Shown here: positions 1 through 7,053 of the stretch, piece after piece
Numbering within the stretch: the first letter of the stretch is position 1
Layout: each line of letters begins with the position of its first letter
Assembly (NCBI GenBank): GCA_035294225.1
Contig: DATGLH010000168.1
Location: forward strand, 1 to 24,519
Source of the DNA: Trebonia sp035294225
GTDB taxonomy: Bacteria; Actinomycetota; Actinomycetes; Streptosporangiales; Streptosporangiaceae
DNA: 24,519 nt
Direction: 5' to 3'
Made by a program: the position numbers and the translations under genes
The notes under the pieces: generated by a model
What the model saw: only the letters and a program-made list of their open reading frames with translations
What the model was told of the DNA's origin: nothing
The model's database searches: none

Positions 1-368
1 TACCCGGCGGCCCCGAACGCCGCGACGAACAGCGCCGTCGCGCCGCCCGCCTGCCACAGGATCCGCGGGTTCGTGTCGGCGTAGTAGACGAGCACCGGCG
101 AGGTCGCGACCCCGATCAGCACGCCGAACACGAACAGCAGCGCCGTCGAGGCCGCCGCCGAGCGGCGGACGGTGAAGTTCATGGCCAGCAGGCATAGGAA
201 CGCCACGATGTACGCGCCGATCGCCACCCCGTGCGACAGGTTCCGGCCGGCGTACGCGCCCAGCGCGAAGAACCCCGCCGTGACCGCGACCAGCCCCATC
301 GTCTGCCCGAACAGCGTCCGGGTCCGGTCCCGGGCCGCGTACCCCTGGTACGCCAGGCTCCCGTACAT
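1..368 (-). CDS. Bax inhibitor-1 / YccA-like membrane protein (partial, C-terminus off window)
   Basis: The frame is open from an ATG at 368 to the window edge, so the 3' end is missing. The 122 visible residues are mostly hydrophobic helices separated by short basic loops. An N-terminal tail rich in Tyr, Gly and Arg leads into a helix around residues 30-45, followed by at least three more helices. The order and texture match the Bax-inhibitor-1/YccA (TMBIM) family, polytopic inner-membrane proteins that in other organisms act as ion channels or modulate membrane proteases; the bacterial role here is unknown. A GGGGGAG ribosome-binding site sits 9 bases before the ATG and supports the start. 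It is divergent from the SDR gene at 499. Another small polytopic family is possible. Confidence 0.7.
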   Translation of the reverse strand, partial: MYGSLAYQGYAARDRTRTLFGQTMGLVAVTAGFFALGAYAGRNLSHGVAIGAYIVAFLCLLAMNFTVRRSAAASTALLFVFGVLIGVATSPVLVYYADTNPRILWQAGGATALFVAAFGAAG

Positions 369-486
369 AAGATCATTCTCCCCCTGCCCCGGCCGCTGTC
401 CGCATCAAGCCCTTCGAATATCCCGAACGTACCCGGCATCCTCCCCGCCCCCGCACCGCCTGTGCGGAACCCCGCGGCCGGCCTCG

Positions 487-492
487 TAGGGT
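487..492 (+). promoter_or_regulatory. Candidate -10 box for a leaderless transcript of the SDR gene
   Basis: TAGGGT fits the actinobacterial TANNNT -10 pattern and ends exactly 6 bases before the GTG at 499. Transcription would therefore start at or next to the start codon. No convincing -35 is visible. The same TANNNT-N6-start arrangement is seen before egtA and selD. Confidence 0.4.
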
Positions 493-498
493 AGGGGC

Positions 499-1488
499 GT
501 GGGCAGGCTCAAGGTTCTCTTCATCGGCGGCAGCGGTGTCATCTCGTCCGCGTGCGCGCGCCAGGCCGTCGACGCCGGCATCGACCTGTACGCCCTCAAC
601 CGCGGGCGCTCCGCCGTGCGGCCGCTGCCGGCCGGCGTCCGCGAGCTGCGGGCGGATGTGAGGAACCCCGCGTCCGTTCGGGATGCGATCGGGAACCTGG
701 ACTTCGATTCGGTCGTGGACTGGGTGGCGTTCACCCCCGAGCACGTCCGCAGCGACATCGGCATCTTCGCCGGCCGCACCGGGCAGTACGTGTTCATCAG
801 CTCCGCGTCGGCCTACCAGACGCCGGCCCGGCTGCCGGTCACCGAGTCGGCCCCGCTCAAGAACCCGTTCTGGCAGTACTCGCGGGACAAGATCGCCTGC
901 GAGGACCTGCTGGTCAGAAAGTACCGCGAGGACGACTTCCCGGTGACGATCGTGCGGCCGTCGCACACCTATGACGCGACCAAGACGGTCCTGCCCGGCG
1001 GGTGGACGGCCCTCGCCCGGATGCTCGCCGGCCGGCCGGTGATCGTGCACGGGGACGGGACGTCACTGTGGACGGTGACCCACAGCACCGATTTCGCCCG
1101 CGGGTTCGTGCCGCTGCTCGCCCACCCCAGGACCCTCGGCGAGGCGTTCCACATCACGTCCGACGACTTCCTGACCTGGGACCAGATCGCGCACGCCCTC
1201 GCGGCCGCGCTGGGGGTGAGGGCGCGGATCGTCCACGTGCCGTCGGACGCCATCGCCGCGGCCGACCCCGAATGGGGGGCCGGGCTGCTCGGGGACAAGG
1301 CGCACTCGATGGTGTTCGACAACTCCAAGCTGCGCTCGGTCGTGCCGGGATGGCACGCCGTGGTCCCGTTCGAGCGGGGCGCCCGCGAGATCGCGGACTG
1401 GCACCTGGCGGACGCCTCGCGGCAGGCGACCGACGGCAGGATCGACGCGCTCATGGACAAGCTCGCGGCCGGCTTCGCGGTGCCCTAG
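499..1488 (+). CDS. NAD-dependent epimerase/dehydratase (extended SDR)
   Basis: This 329-residue protein has a Rossmann nucleotide-binding start (FIGGSGVIS, residues 8-16) and a YSRDK active-site motif with Tyr127 and Lys131. Both are typical of extended short-chain dehydrogenases acting on nucleotide sugars or related substrates. An SSASAY segment (residues 101-106) gives the usual catalytic Ser/Thr region. The length is normal for the family. The substrate cannot be read from sequence. The GTG start is supported by the -10 box 6 bases upstream and by the position of the glycine motif near the N-terminus. Its TAG stop overlaps the TAG stop of the opposite-strand DUF385 gene by three bases (CTAG at 1485-1488). 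It is probably monocistronic. Confidence 0.85.
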   Translation: MGRLKVLFIGGSGVISSACARQAVDAGIDLYALNRGRSAVRPLPAGVRELRADVRNPASVRDAIGNLDFDSVVDWVAFTPEHVRSDIGIFAGRTGQYVFISSASAYQTPARLPVTESAPLKNPFWQYSRDKIACEDLLVRKYREDDFPVTIVRPSHTYDATKTVLPGGWTALARMLAGRPVIVHGDGTSLWTVTHSTDFARGFVPLLAHPRTLGEAFHITSDDFLTWDQIAHALAAALGVRARIVHVPSDAIAAADPEWGAGLLGDKAHSMVFDNSKLRSVVPGWHAVVPFERGAREIADWHLADASRQATDGRIDALMDKLAAGFAVP

Positions 1489-1952
1489 CCGGCCCGCTCG
1501 GGCCGCCCGGCCGGCTCGATACGGAACACGGGGTAGCCGGGCGCGATCTCGCGGAGCTTTTCCTCGCTCGCGTCCGGGCCCACGCCGCCGAAGAAGACGC
1601 CGACCTCCATCTTCCAGCGCCTGAGGTAGGCGCGCAGCACCTCCGGCTTGGCGTCGTCGCCGAGTTCGGCCGCGCGGAACGGCTCGGCCCGGCGGCCGAG
1701 GTGGAGTTCGCCGCGCCCGTCCGCGGCGCGCAGGTTGCGCACCCACTGGGTGGTGCCGCGCGGGGCGACCAGGTACCGGTTGCCGTTGAACGTCAGCAGG
1801 TTCACCGGGGTGCTGCGCCACTCGCCGGTGTTGCGGCCCCGCACGTACAGAACGCGGGAGCCCCAGACGGACACGCCCAGCTTGGTGAGCCCGGCGACGG
1901 CGGCGTTGAACATCTTCGTGCCGCGGCCCGGGGTGACGTAACGGGTGTCCAT
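1485..1952 (-). CDS. DUF385 deazaflavin (F420)-dependent nitroreductase-family protein
   Basis: The protein is 155 residues from the ATG at 1952. An upstream in-frame start would add 17 residues, but GGAGGA lies 4-9 bases before the ATG at 1952 and decides the start. The core VLYVRGRNTGEWRSTPVNLL and the following RYLVAPRGTTQWVRNLRA are characteristic of the DUF385 / deazaflavin-dependent nitroreductase family, small split-barrel proteins that bind F420H2 in actinomycetes. The C-terminus holds the family's short helical segment (LRAYLRRWK). It is divergent from a TetR gene with a perfect inverted repeat between them, so it is probably the regulated target. Which compound it reduces is unknown. 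Confidence 0.85.
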   Translation of the reverse strand: MDTRYVTPGRGTKMFNAAVAGLTKLGVSVWGSRVLYVRGRNTGEWRSTPVNLLTFNGNRYLVAPRGTTQWVRNLRAADGRGELHLGRRAEPFRAAELGDDAKPEVLRAYLRRWKMEVGVFFGGVGPDASEEKLREIAPGYPVFRIEPAGRPERAG

Positions 1953-1985
1953 CGCTTCCTCCGTGGACTCGGCCCCCGCGCTTTG

Positions 1986-2054
1986 CGAGAGCACTGATCT
2001 CAACTAAGATCAGTGAACACGAAGCACGGCTCTATGTCAAGATCAGTGCTCTCG
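1986..2054. promoter_or_regulatory. Operator/promoter region between the DUF385 and TetR genes
   Basis: A 15-base sequence at 1986-2000 is repeated as its exact reverse complement (AGATCAGTGCTCTCG) at 2040-2054. A third copy of the AGATCAGTG half-site lies at 2007-2015. Copies 1 and 2 form a 9-bp perfect palindrome with a 6-base spacer. On the minus strand a TTGACA -35-like box (2034-2039) overlaps the region. On the plus strand TAAGAT (2005-2010) is a fair -10. The layout fits binding of the adjacent TetR protein to control both directions; the binding itself is inferred. Confidence 0.65.
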
Positions 2055-2086
2055 TTTTTGTCCGCCGATCTCGAATGGAGGCTGTC

Positions 2087-2926
2087 ATGAGAGCTTCGAC
2101 CGCGCGCGAGCGTGCCCGTGCCGAGCTGACCCGCGAGATCAAGCAGGAGGCGCGGCGCCAGCTCGCCGAGGCGGGGGCGGACGGGCTGTCGCTGCGCGCG
2201 GTGGCGCGCGAGCTCGGCATGGTGTCCTCGGCGCTGTACCGGTATTTCCCGAGCCGGGACGACCTGCTGACCGCGCTGATCATCGACGCCTACAACGCCG
2301 TCGGGTCCGCGGCGGAGGCCGCCGTCGCCGGGTCCGGGCCGGGCCCCCGCGACAGGTGGGCAGCCGCCTGCCGCGCCATCCGCGCCTGGGCGCTGGCGCA
2401 CCCGCACGAGTACGCGCTGATCTACGGCTCGCCGGTCCCCGGGTACCGGGCACCGGAGGCGACGGTCGGCCCGGCCAGCCGGGTGCCGCTGGCGTTCGTC
2501 TCGATCCTGCGGGACGCGGCGGGCGGCGCGCCCCCGGCCTCCGCCGGCGCGCCCGCCGCCCCCGGCGGCTCGCCTCCGGCAGGCGCCGGCGCGCCCCCGG
2601 CCTCCAACGGCGCGCCCGCCGCCCCCGGCGGCGCGCTCGCCGCCCAGGCCGCGGCGCTGTCGGCGGCGCTGTCCGCCGCTCTCGCCCCGGACGCCGCTCT
2701 CGCCCCGGACGCCGCTCTCGCCCCGGACGCCGCGGGCGCCCCGGACGGCGCGGACCGTGCCCTCGCGGTGCCGGCGGACATGCTGGTGCGGGCCGTGATC
2801 GCCTGGACGCAGCTGTTCGGCATGATCAGCTTCGAGCTGTTCGGCCAGTTCGTGGGGTCGTTCGAACCCGCCGACGCCCTGTTCGAGCACGCGGTCGCGC
2901 AGATGGCGACGCTGGTCGGCCTGTGA
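2087..2926 (+). CDS. TetR/AcrR-family transcriptional regulator with repeat-rich insert
   Basis: The N-terminus has a TetR helix-turn-helix: LSLRAVARELGMVSSALYRYFPSRDDL at roughly residues 34-60. The C-terminal part (AWALAHPHEYALIYGSP and later LFGMISFELFGQF) matches the WHG-type ligand domain. Between them, at roughly residues 145-225, lies an Ala/Pro/Gly-rich insert made of a duplicated 63-bp unit (copies from 2525 and 2588) and three 18-bp units coding APDAAL (2675-2728). The protein is 279 residues, long for TetR proteins (about 190-230). ATG 2087 is chosen because GGAGG sits 5-9 bases upstream; the ATG at 2075 overlaps that site. It likely represses itself and the divergent DUF385 gene. 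Confidence 0.85.
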   Translation: MRASTARERARAELTREIKQEARRQLAEAGADGLSLRAVARELGMVSSALYRYFPSRDDLLTALIIDAYNAVGSAAEAAVAGSGPGPRDRWAAACRAIRAWALAHPHEYALIYGSPVPGYRAPEATVGPASRVPLAFVSILRDAAGGAPPASAGAPAAPGGSPPAGAGAPPASNGAPAAPGGALAAQAAALSAALSAALAPDAALAPDAALAPDAAGAPDGADRALAVPADMLVRAVIAWTQLFGMISFELFGQFVGSFEPADALFEHAVAQMATLVGL

Positions 2927-3007
2927 CAGCCCGGCCCTGCGGCGAGTGTAACCGGAGGATCAGGCGGGAATTAGCGTTGCGGAAACGCCTCGCACGGGGG
3001 AGGGATT

Positions 3008-3394
3008 ATGGGCGTGCAAGACATTCTCAGCAAAATCGGCGGCCAGCAGGGGCAGGAGGGCGGCCTGGCCACCATCCAGAAGCTGTTCGGGGGCAAGGGG
3101 ATGCAGGACATCATCTCCCATCTGTCCAGCAACGGCCTCGGCCAGCAGGTCCAGTCCTGGATCGGCCGGGGTGCGAACCAGAGCATATCGGGCACGGACA
3201 TTCAGCGCGTCGTCGATCCGGGGACGCTGCGGCAGACCGCCCAGCAGCAGGGCATGTCGCCCGAAGAGCTCAGCCGCCATGTCGCCCAGGCGCTGCCGGA
3301 GGTGGTGGACCAGGCCACCCCGGACGGCCAGATGCCCTCGAAGGACCCGTTCAGCCAGGGCCTCGGCGCGCTGAAGAAGATGTTCAAGGGCTAG
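3008..3394 (+). CDS. YidB-family (DUF937) protein
   Basis: A 128-residue soluble protein with the YidB/DUF937 pattern: GLATIQKLFGGKGMQDIISHLSSNGLGQQVQSWIG in the first half, and a helical repeat in the second (GTLRQTAQQQGMSPEELSRHVAQALPEVVDQATPDGQMP). The family is widespread but has no firmly established function; the fold is a small all-helical domain. GGGGAGGG ending 4 bases before the ATG supports the start. It lies 81 bases after the TetR gene, so read-through is possible, but no functional link is evident. A short hairpin follows the stop. Confidence 0.8.
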   Translation: MGVQDILSKIGGQQGQEGGLATIQKLFGGKGMQDIISHLSSNGLGQQVQSWIGRGANQSISGTDIQRVVDPGTLRQTAQQQGMSPEELSRHVAQALPEVVDQATPDGQMPSKDPFSQGLGALKKMFKG

Positions 3395-3396
3395 CG

Positions 3397-3416
3397 GCCC
3401 GTTATCCGGAACGGGC
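3397..3416 (+). terminator. Weak hairpin after the YidB-family gene
   Basis: GCCCGTT and AACGGGC form a perfect 7-bp stem around a 6-base loop, starting 3 bases after the stop codon. There is no T-run, as is common in GC-rich actinomycetes, so termination is an inference. Confidence 0.35.
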
Positions 3417-3661
3417 GGCGCCTGCCCAGGGCAAGGGCCGCCCGCCCTTCCGCGTGCCGGGAGGGCCCTTCGGCTGCATCCGGCGGCCGTCCATGGGGGC
3501 GGCCAAGGTCAACGCGGCCCCGGCGTGGCGGCGCCGGGAGAGGCCGGGCTGCTGCTGGCGCCGCCGCGGCGACGCCCCGCCGGCGTCCGTCCTTTCCCTC
3601 GCGCCTAGTTTCGCCCCGCCGTGGCGCGTCGGCCCCCGTTCTGACAGGCCCGTGCGCCACG

Positions 3662-4150
3662 ATGAGAACCGTGACATCTCCAGCGGCCGCTCCTGCGTCC
3701 GGCTCGCCTGGCGGAATGGGCCACGTCGGCCGATATCCCCGGCCGTGCTGCATGGGCTCGAAGTACCGCCTGGTCTCGCATCTAAGCGAGGTCTTCGCCG
3801 GGCTAGGCGGGATAAGCGCGCTCGGTGCCTCCTCGGGCAGCGGCGCCGTCGCCTATCCGCTGAACACGCCCGGTTACCAGGTCACCGCCCGCGACTTCCT
3901 GAGCTTCCCGGCGGTGATCGCGCGCGCTACCGTATCGCGAGACGACTCGGCCTGCCGTACCAGGCTCGCACCCGGTTCACTGACCGTGATGGACAGAGCC
4001 CCCAGCGACTTGGTGATTCCGCCAGGCGCGCATGCCGAGATAGCAGTCACGGCCAGGGGCTTTGACCCGGCCGGCTCAGCGCTGGCTGCCGCTGTCCGCG
4101 AGATCAAGGAGGAGGCATTCAGGCGCGCGCCGCGCGGACCACGACGGTGA
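3662..4150 (+). pseudogene. Degenerate N-terminal fragment of a D12-class DNA N6-adenine methyltransferase
   Basis: Codons 30-100 of this 162-codon frame (about 3749-3961) resemble the start of D12-class DNA adenine methylases. There is MGSKYRL where the family has the Y-x-GSK-xxL cofactor-pocket motif, then SGSGAVAY where it has F-x-GSGAV, then GYQVTARDFLSFPAVIARA where it has a V-x-x-NDF segment. The normal Phe before the GSG and the Asn of NDF are changed. The catalytic DPPY motif is absent because the similarity stops after about 70 residues. The remaining tail (about 3962-4150) is unrecognised and overlaps the lipoprotein's 3' end. No ribosome-binding site is obvious. The stretch 3417-3661 before it holds nothing I recognise. 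I read this as a decayed remnant; a novel short protein is the alternative. Confidence 0.45.
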
Positions 4151-4574
4151 GGGAGTAGCGCTGCTGGCCCGGCCCGCAGCGGAGAGCCTCACCGCAGCTC
4201 GTCCGGGTGGCCGTAATGACGGCGGTGCCGGGGGCAAGCGCGCTGAAGTCCGTGCGTATCGGGACGCATCCCATGCCGGGAATGTTTCCGCAGCCGGGTG
4301 GCCGGGGCAGGTAAACCGTCTGGCCGTCTTGCCGGAGCACGTGCGGACGCGAGCTGCCCTGGACGGTCCAGTAGCCGCTGCTCAGGATCACCTCGAGCCG
4401 CTCACCGACCGCAACGGACACGGTATGCCCGTTCGAGCCGTCGCGGACGATGACCGCCGGTTCGTCCGGCCGGGCGGTCCCCGGCCCGGTCGTGGCGCAG
4501 CCGCCGATGACAGGAACGACGGCGCAGGCGGCCAGCGCGGCTACCGCGCCCCGTTTCCAGCGGGTGTGAAACAT
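4119..4574 (-). CDS. Small secreted lipoprotein with four mature cysteines besides the lipid Cys
   Basis: Starting at ATG 4574, supported by GAGGA 6 bases upstream, the protein is 151 residues. It begins with a lipoprotein signal peptide: basic MFHTRWKRG, a hydrophobic Ala/Val stretch, and a lipobox ending VIGGC near residue 25. The mature part is a predicted beta-rich domain with the pattern VSVAVGERLEVIL..GYWTVQ and APGTAVITATR..YSLTVVV. This loosely recalls chagasin-type (I42) inhibitors and other Ig-like extracellular lipoproteins. Four further cysteines (PPGCGN, GMGCVP, TSCGEALRC) could form two disulfides outside the membrane. The function is unknown. Its 3' end overlaps the methylase relic on the other strand by 32 bases. 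Confidence 0.7.
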   Translation of the reverse strand: MFHTRWKRGAVAALAACAVVPVIGGCATTGPGTARPDEPAVIVRDGSNGHTVSVAVGERLEVILSSGYWTVQGSSRPHVLRQDGQTVYLPRPPGCGNIPGMGCVPIRTDFSALAPGTAVITATRTSCGEALRCGPGQQRYSLTVVVRAARA

Positions 4575-4893
4575 CGCGATCCTCATCCGTCCGTGCAGAT
4601 TCGGCGTCGATTGGACGCGAGGCCGCGGGCACGCGGTTCCGACATGACTTAGCACACTTTCTGCACGGACATTCCGGACATTTCAGGCGCAGAAGTGGTC
4701 GCAGAGTGTGCGAAGTGGCAAGGAGGGGGCGTGTGTGACGGATGATGATGCGGCGGCGGAGCGGAGCGGCGGAGCGGCGGAGCGGAGCGGCGGCGGAGCG
4801 GAGCGGCGGAGCGGCGGCGGGCCCGGGGGCCCGGGGGCTACGGCGGGAGCCGCCACACGCCCGGGGAGCCGGCCGCCTCCGTTCGGGATGATG
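4575..4893. other. Intergenic stretch with inverted repeat and low-complexity GGAGC-type tract
   Basis: This 319-base gap precedes the lipoprotein gene on one side and follows the MetE-like gene on the other. GTCCGTGCAGA (4589-4599) has a perfect 11-bp inverted copy at 4660-4670, upstream of the lipoprotein start. At 4748-4820 there is an irregular tandem tract of GGAGC/GGCGGAGC units. A small GGCGG/CCGCC hairpin (4842-4854) lies 39 bases past the MetE-like stop and might terminate that operon. On the plus strand an AAGGAGG site is followed by a GTG (see the entry at 4720). Confidence 0.5.
4720..4737 (+). other. Orphan ribosome-binding site and GTG start
   Basis: AAGGAGGGGG (4720-4729) lies 5 bases before a GTG at 4735 that opens VTDDDAAAERSGG. 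The frame then runs through the low-complexity tract and antisense to the MetE-like gene and its neighbours, so no credible protein end can be assigned. It may be the surviving start of a lost gene or a coincidence. Confidence 0.25.
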
Positions 4894-6009
4894 TCACGAG
4901 GGCCACGTGCGGCGGGCGAGCCTGACCACCATCTCCAGCTTGGCCCGCTGCCCCGCGGCGGTCACCGGGTTGGCGACCGGCACCGACGCGAACCCGCACT
5001 GGGTGCTCAGCGCCAGTTCGGACAGCGGCTTGTAGCGGGCCGCCTCGGCGATCCGCGCGCTCACCGCGTGCTCGTCGTCCAGCTCGTCCGACTTCGTGGT
5101 GAGCAGGCCGAGCACGACCACCGTGCCCTCGCGCACGTCGGCGAGCGGCTCGAACGTGCCGGCCCGGTCCGAGTCGTACTCCAGCAGCAGCCGGCTGAAG
5201 TCAAGCTTGGGAAACAGCGCCGACGAGATCGCGCCGTAGCCGCCCGCCGAGTGCCACGCGCCGCCCGGCCCGTTGCCGCGGCAGACGTGCAGCGCGGTGG
5301 TCACCCCGGACAGCCCGCTGAACAGGGAGCTGTCGAGTTCCGCGTCGAACGCCAGCTCCGCGTCCGGGTCGCGGCCCTCCGCCCGCATCCGGGCGCGGGT
5401 GTCCGGGTCACAGAGCGACCCGTAGTTCGGCGCGTCGAGCTGGATGTAGTCGCAGCCGAGGGACACCAGCTTGTCCACGACCGACCGCAGGAAGTCGCGG
5501 ATCTCGGTCAGGTACTCCTCGCACGAGTCGTAGGCCTGGCGGGAGAGCTCCTCAGACCAGTACCGCCGGTGGTAGCTCGGCGCGGGCATCGTGTACTTGG
5601 TCCGGGCCCGGGCGTACCGGGCGAGGAACGCGTACTCGCCGGTCATGTCGCCGACGCGCGCCGCGGTCGCGACCCGCCGGACCACCGCCGGGTACCCGGC
5701 CGGCGCGCCCGTGTCCGGGGCGCCGCTGGCGCCGCCGACCGCGCCGCGCCAGTTCAGCACCCCGCGGCCCACGGTCGGCGCGAAACAGTCGAGGAACCTC
5801 GTGGTCTGCGCCCACGCGACGCGCCGGACCTCGCCGTCGGTGATGACGTCGAGCCCGACCTCCTCCTGCAGCCTGATCGCGTCGCGCACGGCATCGTCGA
5901 GCAGCGCCGCGTCGGCGGGGGCCGACCGCCGGGCGGCGCGGACCACCGCGTCGCTGCGGAGCAGGCTGCCGACGGTCTCCGCCCGGGTAGCGTCGTCTCG
6001 CTTGTTCAT
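4894..6009 (-). CDS. Single-domain MetE-like (cobalamin-independent methionine synthase family) zinc methyl/alkyltransferase
   Basis: The protein is 371 residues, about half of full MetE, and corresponds to its C-terminal catalytic barrel. The zinc ligands are recognisable: His241 and Cys243 in ALHVCRGN, Glu277 in LLLEYDSDRAG, and Cys338 in STQCGFAS. Family members move a methyl or alkyl group to a thiol: MetE to homocysteine, and the related epoxyalkane:CoM transferase to coenzyme M. Single-domain forms do not all make methionine. It is the last gene of the dioxygenase-transporter-amidohydrolase operon, which suggests a catabolic methyl acceptor role rather than methionine synthesis; that is inference. 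GGGAGG 4 bases before ATG 6009 decides the start over a TTG at 6024. The gap to the upstream gene is 15 bases. Confidence 0.8.
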   Translation of the reverse strand: MNKRDDATRAETVGSLLRSDAVVRAARRSAPADAALLDDAVRDAIRLQEEVGLDVITDGEVRRVAWAQTTRFLDCFAPTVGRGVLNWRGAVGGASGAPDTGAPAGYPAVVRRVATAARVGDMTGEYAFLARYARARTKYTMPAPSYHRRYWSEELSRQAYDSCEEYLTEIRDFLRSVVDKLVSLGCDYIQLDAPNYGSLCDPDTRARMRAEGRDPDAELAFDAELDSSLFSGLSGVTTALHVCRGNGPGGAWHSAGGYGAISSALFPKLDFSRLLLEYDSDRAGTFEPLADVREGTVVVLGLLTTKSDELDDEHAVSARIAEAARYKPLSELALSTQCGFASVPVANPVTAAGQRAKLEMVVRLARRTWPS

Positions 6010-6024
6010 CCGGCCTCCCGGCAA

Positions 6025-7041
6025 TCAGCGCATCTTGGCCAGCGCGGGTATCACCCGGGCGGGATTCTCGTTGAAGATCTTTATCTTGTCCTCCTCGGTG
6101 AGGAAATCGAAAGACCCGATGACCGGCACCAGGTCGTCGCTCGTCCGGCCGGTCTCCGGGCGCACCGCGCGGCCCGACCCCGGCGCCTCGGTGCCGAACA
6201 GCATCCGCGGCACGCCGCGCTGCTTGATCGCCGCCTCCAGGAAGTGAAGGTCGTAGCCGCAGGTGTCGTAGAAGAGGTTCTCGCTCAGGTCCTTCTGCGC
6301 GATGTGATGGTCGGTCGGGATGAACCGGTCGAGCGCGCCGCCGCAGTGGCAGATGATCACGCGAAGCCCGGGGAACCGGTCGAACACGTCGCCGTGGGAC
6401 AGGAACTGCCCGGCGAGGTACTGCTCGGTCAGGAAGCCGAGCTGGTAGTTGTGCGGCACCACCCGGTACCGCGGGTCGAGGGAGTTCGTGCCGTGCACGA
6501 TCAGCGGTATGCCCAGCTCCTGGGCACGCTCGTACAGCGGGTACCAGTACGGCTCGTGCATCCCGGGCGTGGTGCGCCGCCCGGCCGGGTCCGGCGAGAC
6601 GTACGCGGCGGCGAAACCGAGTTCGGTGACGCACCGGTTGAGCTCGTCCAGGCAATGGGACAGGTCGGGCGCGTCGGACAGCTGGGGGAGCATGGCGGCG
6701 CCGAGGAACCGGTCGGGGAACATCGCGCACTGCTGGTGGATCATGTCGTTGACGTACCGCGTCCAGGCGGGCAGCAGGTGCGGCTCCATCCAGCCCATCG
6801 TGAGGAACGGCCGCGGCCCGATGACCTGCACGTCGATGTTCCGTTCGTCCATGTACCTGACGTGGCCGAGGGCGGCGGCGCGGAAGTCCTCCACCGTGAC
6901 CCCGGCCGGGCCGGCCCGGTCCTGGCCGATCGGGCTCGCCATGGGCGTGTTGGACCCCATCATGAGCACCAGGAAGGAGTTGGCGGCGAACGGCACCGAC
7001 ACGTGGCCGTGGACGTCGAGGACGCGGACGTTGTGATACAC
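6025..7041 (-). CDS. Metal-dependent amidohydrolase, ACMSD / LigJ-like
   Basis: This 338-residue TIM-barrel hydrolase carries the amidohydrolase-2 N-terminal metal motif D-x-H-x-H (Asp9, His11, His13 in LDVHGHV). Further conserved segments are LIVHGTN, VIICHCGGALDRF and MLFGTEAPGSG. The family includes aminocarboxymuconate-semialdehyde decarboxylase, gamma-resorcylate decarboxylase and 4-oxalomesaconate hydratase (LigJ). The C-terminal block, PETGRTSDD followed by LTEEDKIKIFNENPARV, is reminiscent of LigJ-type proteins. Beside a LigB-type dioxygenase, hydration of an oxalomesaconate-like ring-cleavage product is a reasonable guess; aromatic decarboxylation is the main alternative. The GTG start at 7041 has GAAGGGA about 7 bases upstream, and the transporter's stop is 12 bases away, so the two are co-transcribed. 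Confidence 0.8.
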   Translation of the reverse strand: MYHNVRVLDVHGHVSVPFAANSFLVLMMGSNTPMASPIGQDRAGPAGVTVEDFRAAALGHVRYMDERNIDVQVIGPRPFLTMGWMEPHLLPAWTRYVNDMIHQQCAMFPDRFLGAAMLPQLSDAPDLSHCLDELNRCVTELGFAAAYVSPDPAGRRTTPGMHEPYWYPLYERAQELGIPLIVHGTNSLDPRYRVVPHNYQLGFLTEQYLAGQFLSHGDVFDRFPGLRVIICHCGGALDRFIPTDHHIAQKDLSENLFYDTCGYDLHFLEAAIKQRGVPRMLFGTEAPGSGRAVRPETGRTSDDLVPVIGSFDFLTEEDKIKIFNENPARVIPALAKMR

Positions 7042-7053
7042 GCGGTGATCCCT

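Noticed and set aside
4065..4115. Possible Nudix box (AAAVREIKEEAF) at the end of the methylase-relic frame
   Set aside because: The REIKEE portion fits, but the required upstream Glu and Gly spacing is not met and there is no Nudix domain around it.
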